Shown: piece after piece, positions 24,253 to 40,170 of the stretch | Position numbering within the stretch: the stretch's first letter is position 1 | How the letters are laid out: each line of letters opens with the position of its first letter | Source: Ridgeia piscesae | Taxonomy: Eukaryota; Annelida; Polychaeta; Sabellida; Siboglinidae | DNA: 64,000 nt | Direction: 5' to 3' | Assembly: GCA_025642075.2 (NCBI GenBank) | Contig: JAODUO010000053.1 | Span: 970,001-1,034,000 of the forward strand | The notes under the pieces: generated by a model | Databases searched by the model: none | What the model was told of the DNA's origin: nothing | Seen by the model: the letters and a program-made list of their open reading frames with translations, nothing else | Made by a program: the position numbers and the translations under genes

Positions 24253-25100
24253 CGGAGGAACAATCTAAGTAACTAAGATATGTCATAATCTATGTTAGAG
24301 AATTACAACAAATTCTGCTAACTTTATTATTCATTCCAATACATTCGCCAAAAAAAATCTGGTTTGAAAAATGGGTGGCAAAGCCAATAATTTAATATAT
24401 TTTCAATTATGCAAACACTCTTTTCAGAACATAAATCAGACGTGGTTGTGTTGCAAAAAAGAAAACAACAGATAAGATGATAAAGTACAGAACTAGATTA
24501 AATATTGCCAATATATGTTGGATTGCCAATATATGTTGGTAACCAGTTTTTTGGGCTGAGTGATCTGCCAAGTCCCATTATTCTTCTGCTTTCATTAATT
24601 TCGATTGGTAGACAGATGGAAGACAAAGAATTGAGTGGTGATGAATCATTCCAAACAACATGAATGTTCAATACAGGGACGCGCACACGCGCACACACGC
24701 ACGCGCGCACACACACATACACATACAGAGTTATGTATAAATAGTTTACTAGTTTCGTGCATGATTTTTCACCTTGCGTAGGCCTAACTGTTGTACTTGC
24801 TGCAATGCACGTGGCACAACACAGTCTTCTAGCTGGATAACAAATGTTGTGCAAATAGTCAAGTGTAATTGTAAATACTCAACAACACATTTCACACGGT
24901 TGGTTGTCTGCTGGGCAGAAATAGGGCAGACAGTTGTGATCACTGCCAGGGCTGAAAAAGTGCGACAATACATACAAATGTCCAGCTCTCGCCCAGTGTC
25001 ATCGTCTGCCTACGGTATCTGTGTCGCTGCTGACGCTGACGTCTCCGCTGCTGGTAGTATTTATGTCACTGCTGACGGAATTGACACACGACACATGTTC
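24253..25100. other. Intergenic sequence with minor repeats
   Basis: It holds two tandem copies of an 18-base unit ending TATATGTTGG (24504-24539) and a CA/CG alternating tract at about 24680-24727. An open frame at 24774-25112 (+) has no recognised domain. No gene is called. Confidence 0.4.
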
Positions 25101-25104
25101 TTAG

Positions 25105-25625
25105 ATGTGTAGCAAGAACATCTCAACAAGGACACATTTCTACTGCCCTACAAAGCAATGGTTAGACCACACGTCATGTGTCAGGTGCCCTCATCTGAAA
25201 AATGACAGAGACCTCATTGAGCAAATTCAGCGGCGGGCAACACGACTTGTGCCGGAAACAAAGGGATTACCACACAACAGCAGATTAAAAGAATTACAAC
25301 TTCCTACCTTGAACTACAGAAGACAGAGAACAGACATAATCTAGACTTTCAAACTTGTCAAAGGAATACACTCGGTCAACCAGTACTGCAGATGTTCACA
25401 GTGCCCATCAAAGCTGATGTTCATAAAAGCCAGTTGTACCACAAGAGGGCACAGTTAAAAACTTCAAATCCAGGGAGCAACTGGCTACAGACACCATTTC
25501 TTCTCGACCAGAGTGGTTACAATGTGGAACTCTCTGTCAAACGCCACAGTTCAGGCTAGGACAGTGAACGAACTGAAGTACCGCCTCCGAAGAGATTGGA
25601 GAGGTCACCCAGACCTGTATAAGTA
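25105..25625 (+). mobile_element. LINE 3' fragment (RT ORF C-terminus)
   Basis: The plus-strand translation runs through LIEQIQRRATRLVPE, SRLKELQLPTLNYRRQRTD, FKLVKGIHSVN, then FFSTRVVTMWNSLS, TVNELKYRLRRDW and HPDLY, with a stop and frame changes between blocks. IQRRATRLVP, RLxxLxLPTLxYRRxR and VxxWNSLP-like motifs in this order mark the C-terminal end of CR1-like LINE reverse transcriptases. The catalytic region is absent, so it is a 5'-truncated dead copy. Confidence 0.8.
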
Positions 25626-26527
25626 AAAAAATTCAAATTAATCAGCCTTGACTATGCAAACCGGATTAAAAACATGAAAAAATACATAAATAGGGAAATT
25701 GCAACATCAAAAAATAAATCTCAAGGCTCAGTTTTGGGCAACTACTGACCGGTCTTGAGGTCAGATGACATGTTCTAATGAAGTGTCGTGTGGCACAAAT
25801 TGGTATGTTGTTACAGTTGCCACATTCGTACAGACACTGCGTTGGTGTCTTATAGTTCGTGCCCTACCTTTAAAACGGCCGATGATCGGCGTTGGGGTCG
25901 CGCACTGCTTGCGCTGTTGTAGTGTGACCATAATAGAAACACGCACGTCATTAGCGGAAGGTAATGGAACTTTAGGAAACTTCCTATTTCGCATGATTAT
26001 TGTCGGGTTTGGTCGAAAGTTGTTAACAACGGCTGTGCTTCCTCGTGGGTTTTTGCAACGAAAAACGCGCCCTTGTTACTAACGTTGTCGTTCATTGCTG
26101 CGCCAAAGTGACGTCATAATACCAACTAGACTACTGACGTCATTTCCGGTAACGCTTTCACGCTTACAAATGGAGATGGACAGTGCGTACTATAGCGTCA
26201 GGGAATTACCTCCGCAAAGCACTGTGTGTATTGCCGTCGTCAAAACTTGGTTGTGTTGCCTTTAGACCTCGGTATCTGCACGAGTTTCGTGAATTATGTC
26301 CTTGTTTTTCATATATCATCGATAATAATATATAATTAGGAATCCAACGCGTGTCAGATGCACACATGGATGCTGTGTGCACGAAATGCGAAACATCTAG
26401 TTGTAACGCGTGGTATCATACCATACACACAACGATTAGAACATCTAGACTACATCAACCCAGGCCCGCCAGAAGCTGATGATGATGATGATGCTATACC
26501 GCCGTCACACTGATCATCACGGAAGAC
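25626..26527. other. Intergenic sequence, possible unassigned plus-strand exon
   Basis: Mostly unremarkable. After an AG at about 26357 a plus-strand frame stays open for about 50 codons to a TGA at 26512, ending with INPGPPEADDDDDAIPPSH. I do not recognise the peptide and found no partner exon, so no gene is called. Confidence 0.3.
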
Positions 26528-26570
26528 TGTTGCGGATCAAAGATGAAATAAATCTCCATCGACAGCTAGT
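26528..26570 (-). pseudogene. Inverted relic of the lectin-receptor C-terminal codons
   Basis: On the minus strand a short frame reads EIYFIFDPQQSS, matching EIYFDLDPQQSP at the end of the receptor tail (21362-21400). At the DNA level a 31-base ungapped stretch (26528-26558 against the complement of 21363-21393) matches at 26 positions, including two exact 12-base blocks. An in-frame stop lies four codons upstream, so it is not a functional exon as it stands. It may be a remnant of a duplicated paralogue. A coincidental or transposed short copy is possible. Confidence 0.45.
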
Positions 26571-27364
26571 TAGATTAGTACTTATACTCGGAATTATAGT
26601 TGCCCATGTTACAGCGTAACATAAACTATGTTGCTGTGTGACATATTGCAATTATGCAGAGACGACAAACACTGTTTACAAAAGGCAGTATCATTTTATT
26701 TACAGATATATTTTAGCTGACATAATGCAGACCTACATGCAATGCGTACAACCCATGTTTGGTCCAACGAACTGTCATAAATAGCTGCCATATCAATGAA
26801 GATGGATCCCTCAATCTGAACCATGTAATGATCTAAAGGCAATAATACTTATTTTTAATTATGGGTCATTAGCCTATTTTGTTTTTACCACACATGTTCT
26901 TGCTCAAGTCACACTGAGTGATGATCTAAGCTTAGGCTTAACCAATTAAATAGAATAAAATATTTTACACCATGATATCTAGGCCCAAGATTCATACTCA
27001 TACATATTATATCAAAACTGATAACATCACCTTCTGACAACTGACATTGATGTGCAGGTTTTGTACATATTTACTTCCTTTGGTAAACTCCACTCTACCT
27101 AAATGTTGACTGGACAGAACTGTACCAGGTTTGCCCAATCAGATCTGGATAATACGGTAACTACAATAAATGTGCTTATCATAATTAATGGTGCTCAATG
27201 TCTTGTATAACGAATTTTGAATAAAATGGCTGGTCCCACAAGCAATTTGCTACATCCAAGGTATACAGTATCTGCATTGAAAATTCAACTAGAAACACAA
27301 CCATGAAATTACATACATCACTTACGTGCATAGTTAGTCACATAATAAATGGTAAACAACTAAA
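26571..27364. other. AT-rich sequence downstream of DFFA
   Basis: It lies 3' of the minus-strand DFFA gene and may include distal 3' UTR. No exon or repeat was identified. Confidence 0.35.
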
Positions 27365-27505
27365 GCTTTGTAAATAAATAAAGTTTATGATACCATTCTG
27401 AATCCAGTGTGTTCTCTCTCGTTCAACACTGATGAAGATGTCGAGGAGACACCAAAAGCTCCATAGGATTCGGAAAGGTATCGTGAACTTTATTTACAAC
27501 ATGAA
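27365..27505. mobile_element. Short inverted-repeat relic with hammerhead-like core
   Basis: The left arm (about 27367-27404, containing TAAATAAAGTTTATGATACC) and right arm (about 27468-27503, containing GGTATCGTGAACTTTATTTA) are reverse complements with few mismatches. The 60-base centre contains CTGATGA, a possible four-base stem (TGTC/GACA) and CCAAAAG. This resembles a decayed hammerhead core with CAAA in place of CGAAA. Penelope-like element terminal repeats are known to carry such motifs. It overlaps the likely DFFA 3' UTR. Confidence 0.4.
27489..27494 (-). promoter_or_regulatory. Candidate poly(A) signal of DFFA
   Basis: AATAAA on the minus strand, 130 bases after the DFFA stop codon. 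It lies inside the inverted-repeat relic, so the element may have supplied it. Another AATAAA occurs at 26700-26695. Confidence 0.45.
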
Positions 27506-27623
27506 TTTAACCGAATCCAGCAGCAACTTTCAAGCTAACAAAACCATTGTCTGGCTTACCAATCATCTGTACTACACTGCTACATGTTTAATTTAAAACC
27601 AAGTTGTCGCCTCTGTCTCAGGT

Positions 27624-29082
27624 CTACGGGCTGTTTAACCTGTTTCTTTTGGTTGCCGGTCCATCACCAGCATCACTGGAATTAGCAGACAGATGGCGGG
27701 TCTTCAAGAGATCGAGGAACTGAACTGCATCGTCACTGTCTCTCATCTGGTCAAGGTGGCGTTGACACATGAGCTGTATGTAGTGGGCATCACGTCTGCT
27801 TCGTGCCAGTCTTGCGCCAAGCTCCGCAGGTGAAAGGTCAAGCAGCTTCTGCAGTGGCAGAATATGACGTCATATAAGATTATAATTAATGGTGGTCAAT
27901 GTCTCTGATTATAACTAACAAATTGTGGACATAACTAATTTCTCTGTGTGTCATAGTGCGGTGTTCCAATCACTTTGCGTTTACCATGTACACCTCTGTA
28001 TACTAGTTTGTGACCAAGTTGCACAAATTCACCAATCGTTAACTGGTAGTGCTTGAGAACTTCCCAGTTCACAACTGGTGTTTACCGTATGCACGAGGTG
28101 ACTGGAACATAGCACTAATAGACTTTTATACAAATTAAGCATACAAACATTATACCAAATAACAAACAGACAAAACCATGAAGCTAAATGAAAGGTATTC
28201 AACTTAAAAGGAGACTATCTTTTCCAAGGTTTTAATTTTTTTAGTTAACATTATGTTCCTTTGTATAAAAGAAATGTAGATGGTATACTGCCTGATAAAT
28301 TGTCTTCAGTTTTTTATTTAAAAAAAGAAAAACATCCACTTTCAAAACCAGTTTTACTAGCAATCTGTTCCTCTCTTCTGTTCATCTTGTACCATAGGCC
28401 TCTCATCTTCACATCCCAGTGATGGTGTATTAAAAAAAGGAGTTGTTTACTTTTTCACTAAAAATTGAATGGTGACATATCCTCGAGATGGTCAAACAGT
28501 GCCAGTACATTTGATTCAGCATGGAGCCGTCACAGCTATCAAAGAATTATTACCAGCTGCTTGTAATGCCGTAATCACGACATCAGATATCATATCACAC
28601 AGACAATCCCATTTGTCCCTGGTTTGTGATGACACGAGTAAACATAAACCACTAAAACCACAAATATCACACTCTTCATCCAGACGACGTGTGATAAATG
28701 ATTTTACCATCTGCGAGCAGTTACCTGAATTTCATCTCTAGACAATGTGTGAATCATTGAGAAGTCTTTCTTCAGCATTACGGCAAGATCCGTGACAGAA
28801 CGGGTGTCATCCTCTTCTGGCTCAGCATTGCCAGACGGAGTCGCCCCAGTGTCTGTTACGTCTTCACACTGAATCTGGTCCTCCTCTATAAGATGTGCAA
28901 GTGATAGTTAAACACATACGTTAAAACTTAAGAATATTAAAATGACAGAAAAGGCCTACACGTTGCAATTACTGAGAATCACTTGCAAATCTATTTTCTT
29001 TTGAAAATACACAATGCAAATTTGGTCTGTTTCTATATTTTGATAAGATTGTAAGACCCATGTCATAAATTATATATACACA

Positions 29083-29141
<59 letters not shown>

Positions 29142-30656
29142 CAGGGTGTGAAATAAGGCCGGTCCGATCGTCCAGGATGAGTAGTTTTATAGCTCAGACT
29201 AGTAAGATAGCAATCCTTTTAAATAGTAAAAACACAAAATGTGATAGCCCATAGGTACTTTAATCATCATAACCTAGCTATCACTCTTTGAAACAAATGG
29301 AGCCCAACAAGGTATTGTATAAATGGTTTATGTCATTGCCAAAACTACTGTAAATAGAGGCATTGTGGCTTACATAATCAAGATAATGGAAGCCAGATTG
29401 TAACAGTGCCACTATCCAAAAATAAACAATCTATCTATGTATTAGTTCATGAGCATGTCTGCTACTAAACCAACAAATGTTTTCTGCATTAGGCTGTTCA
29501 GAGGTCATACTTTAACGAAAGAAGGACGAGGTATCACAATCACAATAAACTAAATCCATTTGCATCGCAACACTAATACTTAGCCCTCAATATTAAGAGT
29601 GGGGGCTTAGACCCCAATATTAAGAGTGGGGGCTTAGACCCCAATATTTGGTGATTTCTTTGTTTTTGGTGAGATTCATTACAGCTGCACTCTCTGATGT
29701 GAAACTGCCTCATCCTGTGGTTGCTTCCTGAAGACTTTCACAGTAACCCTCCCCAGTCCAGGCTCACAATGTTGTGCCCAACAGTGATGTGATGCATTGT
29801 AAATCATTTAGCTTCGTTTCCAAAGATTAAGGTCCAGTAGAAGTTACCTTGCTATCATGATTTAGAAACAGCACTGCAAAAAACTGCAACTTATTTTCTG
29901 ATGTCATTGAATCAAATAGGTGAGTGAAGCGTCACAAAAAATTGAATACCCCCAATCTCTCCACTAGCACCCCCCTCCTCCCCCACCACCTACCTACTAA
30001 CTTTGAGCCATCAACCCACAACTTTGGAAAATACATTGAATACGTCAAAATTATTTCAGTTAGTCCAGTGTCATGACAATTAGTAGCCGTTGTTATGAAG
30101 TACCTACCATACGCTGGCATCCACTCTCCGTCGTCCTGTGTCAGGAATATGAAAGTTGTCTGTGCTTCCAGAAACTGGAAGTATTCCTCATCATCAACCT
30201 CCGTCCCGTCGCTTTCAAGTACAACTCTTACTTCTTCGTTTCCGTACCTCAGCTTTTCTTTACCTGACAACAACACAGTGGATGGTGGAACATGGCAGCA
30301 TTATACAAATCATGGCATCCTTCATGTAAAGTCACCATTAGATATCCAGATGTTACATAAACACACATAATTACATTACTAATTAACAGCATACCTATAA
30401 TTCCAGAATACACCTGTGACATTGTTACAATATTCTTACCATTTACAACATTTCCAATGAACACAATATCTCTGCAGTTTGTCTGGATTTTATTAGCTTG
30501 TGATCTCTCTATGGATTTAATAGTAGCTTATCTAAATCACAGGAAATATCCTTACTAACCTTTACTGATAAGTTCTTTCAATGTTTCTGCAGTAACAGAT
30601 TTCTTCACACTTCTTGGCGCGTTCCACACTTTAAACGGTTTTGATCCTTCAGACAT
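27624..30656 (-). CDS. DFFA: DNA fragmentation factor subunit alpha (ICAD/DFF45)
   Basis: Four minus-strand coding exons join in frame: 30656-30560, 30263-30108, 28885-28725, 27848-27624 (212 residues). Residues about 6-85 are a CIDE-N domain with KPFKVWNAPRSVKKSVTA, VVLESDGTEVDDEEYFQFL and FIFLTQDDGEW. The middle exon has an acidic linker with DVTD, a caspase-3-type DxxD motif, then LAVMLKKDFSMIHTLSRDEIQ. The last exon has LLDLSPAELGARLARSRRD and ends in a basic TKRNRLNSP tail like a nuclear signal. ICAD folds and inhibits the caspase-activated DNase until caspase cleavage releases it. The protein is shorter than human ICAD-L (331 residues), so one helical segment seems missing. The chosen ATG has A at -3. 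The exon is open upstream to an acceptor at 30708, so an upstream coding exon is possible. Confidence 0.87.
29084..29137. repeat. (TA)n dinucleotide tract
   Basis: Perfect TA run in the DFFA intron between the CIDE-N exon and the acidic-linker exon. Confidence 0.95.
29589..29642. repeat. Exact 27-bp tandem duplication
   Basis: Two identical adjacent copies of a 27-base unit containing AAGAGTGGGGGCTTAGACCC, in a DFFA intron. Perfect identity implies a recent event. Confidence 0.93.
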
Positions 30657-30731
30657 GTTTTGTATCACTGAGTCAACATCATCATCTGGAGCTGGTAGGG
30701 TGCCAGACCTGTAATGTAGAAACAAAACTTT

Positions 30732-31478
30732 AGCTTATTGTAGTATAATTTAACTTACTTTGGAGCTTTATTGTCGAAGATGAGCATGACGTTTCGACCC
30801 GTCAGCTACAGGCCTTGTTCACGTACTGGTGTCACATGTGTTGCCTCAGATTTCGGCGGGATAATTTGGTTGTAGATGGCAGGCACATGGTATCCCTGGT
30901 TTCTGTTCGTAGTAGGGGCTCTATATATATATCCTCTTTCACTTTCCTCCGGTTGGATTCATGGGTCAGTACTTTAGTGTTCTTCGTGCACACCGAGTGT
31001 CCTGTGGCCCGGCAATGATCTCCTATTCCTGTTGGTTTATCCAGGTTTGTATGTTCTTTGAATCTCTGGCTGAGTGTTCTCTTGGTTTCATCTATGTATG
31101 TGTGGCTGCTGTCGATGTCACATGTGATGTTGTAGATGGTTCCACACTTGTGTTCTTTAGGTGTTTGGTCTTTAGGGTGTACTACCATCGAGCGGAGGGT
31201 GTTCGCCAGCTTGTGGTACATGTGTATGTTATGTGACATCAATACGGCCAAGCTGTTCTGATAATCCTGCAATGTATGGTAGCCCCAGCATAGGTCTTCA
31301 TGGGATACCATCTGCCTGCCATCTACAACCAAACTATCCTGCCAAAATCTGAGGCAAAACATGTGACACCAGCACGTGAACTAGGCCCATAGCTGGCGTG
31401 TCGAAACGTTGTACTCATCTTCGATAATAAAGCTCCAAAGTAAGTTAAATTATACTACAATAAACCATTCTTGGAGCC
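30732..31478 (-). mobile_element. Penelope-like element relic with inverted terminal repeats
   Basis: About 165 bases at the left (30732-30900) recur as the reverse complement at the right (about 31305-31478) with roughly 85-90 percent identity by eye. The minus-strand frame at 30832-31362 encodes a GIY-YIG-type endonuclease region: CGTIYNITCDIDSSHTYIDE, then TKRTLSQRFKEHTNL, GDHCRATGHS and HESNRRKVKEDIYIEPLL. This is the endonuclease that ends Penelope-like polyproteins. The usual YIGE reads YIDE here, probably an inactivating change. No reverse transcriptase remains. It lies upstream of the DFFA exon that contains the proposed start. Confidence 0.8.
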
Positions 31479-31854
31479 ATGAACAATTTATTCAATAAAA
31501 CTTTAGTTGCCTGCCACATCAAAAGTTAGGACAACCTCAGCAGAAAGCCCAGTGCCTCTGTAGTGATGTCACCAACATGTGAACAGGTTTTGATTAGTAA
31601 CTGGTTTGTTACTTGTATTGTATTTTTGAACAGTCAACATTATTTTTAGAAAAATGGGAAAGGGCCCATTTAACTCATTCTTTAAGCGCGGCAACTGCCC
31701 AAAAAGTTGTGTTATTTCTGATTCTGATCTTTTGTAGTGCAAAATCCCTACTGAAGCATCACGCACTACTCAGCGGCACTACCTGCACTAGTATGGTCGG
31801 TCGGTTTCAGGATGGCTGGCTTCAAGGGTGTTCGTGCTTGGTGATATGGGATTA

Positions 31855-32575
31855 GGGTGGAGTGGATGGGAAAAAGTATAGGTCAGTGTTGGGATGTGAA
31901 CTGGTAATATGCATTACTTCACATTTAGAGGGGTTGAAGGCCATTTGCCAGGACTGTTCCCAGTCGATCAGTCTGTCAAGGTCATGCTGTAAGTTGTCTT
32001 GGTCAGTGTGCTTATTGGTTTTTTCCAGTAAGCATTGCATCATCAGCGAAAAGTTTGAGGGGGGTTCCTGGATGGAAATATGGGTGGGCATGTCGTTTAA
32101 ATAGAGAAAGAAGAGGAGGGGCCAAGAACAGTTCCCTGGGGGACTCCAGAGCTCACGTGTACCTGACCCGACTTGCACCCTTCTACCAGCACTTCTTGTG
32201 CTCTATTGGTCAGAAAAATGTTAATCCAGAGGTGGGTGCTGGCTCTAATTCCATAAATGTCTAATTTGTGCAGGAGTTGATTGTGGGGAACAGTGTCGAA
32301 AGCCTTACAGAAATCTAGCAGTAAAAGGTCAATTTGGTGATTTTTCCTATTGTGCTTGTCAGATCATGGATAGTCGTGAGCAGTGAAGTCTCACAGGAAT
32401 GCCTATGTCTAAAACCCTGTTGTCGGTCAGTGAAGATACTGTGGCATTCAAGATGGTTACGGATTGATTTGGATATGATGTGCTCAAGAATTTTGCAGGG
32501 TATATTAGTAAGGAAGATTGGCCAATAGTTAGAAACAATTGTTGTAAAACATAATCAAATCGCTTAAGAAAAATA
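31855..32575 (-). mobile_element. LINE reverse-transcriptase fragment (CR1/Jockey-like)
   Basis: Minus-strand pieces in order: a region near 32359-32592 matching the RT fingers (IGQSSLLIYPAKFLS, then TDNRVLDIGIPVRLH); LLLLDFCKAFDTVPHNQLLH at about 32280-32340; SSGVPQGTVLGP at about 32125-32160; and FLYLNDMPTHISIQEPPSN and DWEQSWQMAFNPSKCEVM at 31880-32100. These are RT core motifs. The YADD box region is broken by frame changes. It is a dead internal LINE fragment next to the Penelope relic. Confidence 0.85.
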
Positions 32576-33397
32576 GTATAATCTATCCCCATTTAAAATT
32601 TGATAGCCACATTGACACTTTATGTTCCAAGTCATGATGGGTCCTAAGTATTTTTTTATATACAATGTATAGTCATGTATCATTCGTCCGGTCTTCAATA
32701 ATCCGGTTATTTCACAATCTGCACATTTTGCGAGGAAACCATCTTGTATACCAGGTATGATGTGTCTTGCTAATACACACATTTCGTTTATTCAAATAAA
32801 AACATTGGGAACCAAAGTATGTAGATGAACAACACATGACAGTATAATATTATATCTATATATAATTATATATATATAAATAAATTATTGATTTTTTATT
32901 ACAATAATGAAAACATAATTATAGTTCTCATATACCCATCTCAGTGACAGTTGATTCAAATTTTGACACTTTGTGGGATATTTAAAGTCATTTGCACATT
33001 TTAAACAATCGTTATTATCTTTTTAGGACACTGTCCATACTTTTGGGGACATAAAATGACTCGTCTTGGGACATAACGTCTAGAACTTGGTATATTATCG
33101 CCCAGTGACCTACTCTGATATATCCGGCTGCAACATTGTTGCATGCAAAAACTTTACAAACGTCTCATCCTAATGTTCTCAATCCCAGTACCTGCTTAAT
33201 GTTAAAGTGAATTTCTTATGTTACGGCATACAGATTACATTGTTTTATCGCCAGTACTACGCCCAAATTAGACCAGCCTCGATTGCCCAGGCGCCGTGAT
33301 GTGGCAGCACCTTTGGGGACTTCTCGGCGATTTACCGCAATGAGCCGCCACTTGTACTTTCTCGGCAAAGTCGCGCAACAGGGCGAGACTTCCTTAG

Positions 33398-38033
<4,636 letters not shown>

Positions 38034-40170
38034 AGTGAAACAGTTTGAATAGTGTACTCATTTATGGACGATTTTAAGTGGGACACAGAATGCATTTAGT
38101 GTACTGATTTATACCTAGTCACGGAGAGAATTTTGCATAAAAGACTTTGAAGGATTTCAACACTGTACCTGATGCTGTTTCGCTGCTGCTCAATACAAGG
38201 TTGTAAATCTGTTATGTGGTAGATAGTGGTTTCAGGGATTGGTAATGTTACTTAACAGTTTTCATGGTCAGTGTCAAAGTAGATAACTACTGGTTGGTAC
38301 TACACGTACCCCTACATGTAGTTGGCGTATTATCTGAGTCATATTATTTATGAGTTGTGAACATAAGTGTCTTTCTTCAATCTGTTTCTTCTTTTCCGAC
38401 AGCTCTAGATTTGTGTTTCCCACGGTTTTGTTGATGATAATGTGTAACCTATTTATAAAAAAAGACTAATAACTTTTGTACAGTATTTTCAGCCTTAAGC
38501 AATATTTTACTGGAAGAATGTAAACAGCTATAGAGAAACATATAGATGTTTATTATCTAATGTGAATTGGGACAGAGTACAAACATTCTTGATAACAGCA
38601 AGATGTGGGGTTAATTAACGAGAAAATGTACAATCATGGGATTATAGGCTAGTGTGCAGTAGGAAAATTAATTGAAAGCTAACATGATTCGTTCCTCATT
38701 CAAGGTGAAACTAATTACTATGCATGTTTTTTTTTTAAATACACACTTTTGTAATCACTCAAGTGTAACTGTACAGTGATCATTCTGATGTTATGTTGTT
38801 GTAGTGAATATCAGTTGTGTCGTAGTCATATATAGTGTACATTATTCGTGGATCTACCCAATTATAATAACACATTAATTGAAAATACATGTCATCTATG
38901 GAATTTGTAACATTTCCATTGAAGTTATGAAAGCATTTTAAAGACGATTACCTCACTCTTCGATGTATTACTACAATCTATGAATTTCTTTTACATCTGA
39001 TTTTAATATAATTAATTATAACTTCATTTGTAAGGAAAGTTGGTGTTTTTTATAATTGTTCCATGAAAATTACACCATTTTGAGGAGATAGTTTGTGCTT
39101 GTTGCTTTGTAACATGGCATATCATCATCACTATGTTAGCTTCTTCAGATACGGCAGCCTGCTTTTGGTATGAGCTTTGGCATCTATGGACTAGCAAAAC
39201 AGACATGAATTAAATCGTGTCTGCAACACAGAAACATCCGTAATAAATAAATAATGCCTACTTTATAATAATAATTTATTATTGCATTTGCTGTTGTGTT
39301 GTCATTTGTAATTGTACTATTCTAATTATTAGACTACTGTTGGGTAATTTCAAAAGGTTCAGAGTTGGTTTTCGTTATCTACAATTATTAGTCACTGCAT
39401 TCTTTCATATGCAGGATATAAAAAATATAGTACTAGTGTATATACACACATTGCAAAATATTTAAATGAAACTTTTTCTTTTTAAAACACTGATTACGAT
39501 ATATATTACTGTTCTTGAAATTTTTTTGTTGTTAATTTGTATTTACACAAGACTCTGATACTGCGTACTGTAATTGTATATAATATTATAGTGCTTTAGT
39601 TTGCATGTGGGATTTTGGCTCCCAAAAATGTGGGACACCCCATAGTTGGATCCAGGGGCTGGGGGGCATGTCCCCAGCAAATCTTTGGAATTTGGCAACT
39701 CTGCCTGTGCTAGCCTGGCCTTTAGAATTTGCCACTATTTTGACAGGGTCTCAAGGGGTATAATTTTGTGTTTTTGGTGAGAAGTGTATGCATTAATGCA
39801 ATGAAAATATATGTGAATGACACCCAGATATTGCTATGTATAGTTATATGTATTACTGTAATAATGAAATACAGGAATGACGTCCAGACATTGGGATATT
39901 TGAAGTGTTGCTGACAAGAGTCTCCCAGTGATAGTCACTTCTTCACTGCGTCTAACACTTGTAGCTGAGGTACAAGCTACACGTACAAGTGTGGTACGAG
40001 CAGGTGTGCTTCATACAACACTTGAATTGTTGATTTCAGTAAACACCTATTTATATAAACTGCTGTGTAATCGCTTAACAAAGATACCTTCGAATGGATT
40101 CTTCTATCAAATTTCACTCAATATTTCTGGTCGTATTTGTATGTGAAGTGCATTTATAGAAAATAAATTA
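38034..40170 (+). other. LZIC 3' UTR and downstream AT-rich sequence
   Basis: No further exon. AATAAA hexamers occur at about 39242-39250 and about 40159, so the 3' UTR could be 1.2-2.1 kb. Which signal is used cannot be seen. Confidence 0.4.

Noticed and set aside
26357..26512. Plus-strand candidate exon ending PPEADDDDDAIPPSH
   Set aside because: It has an acceptor-like AG and an open frame but no recognisable family and no partner exon. The opposite strand holds the receptor-tail relic, so it was not called as a gene.
30815..31236. Plus-strand open frames over the Penelope relic
   Set aside because: The minus strand carries the recognisable GIY-YIG endonuclease. The plus frames are its shadows.
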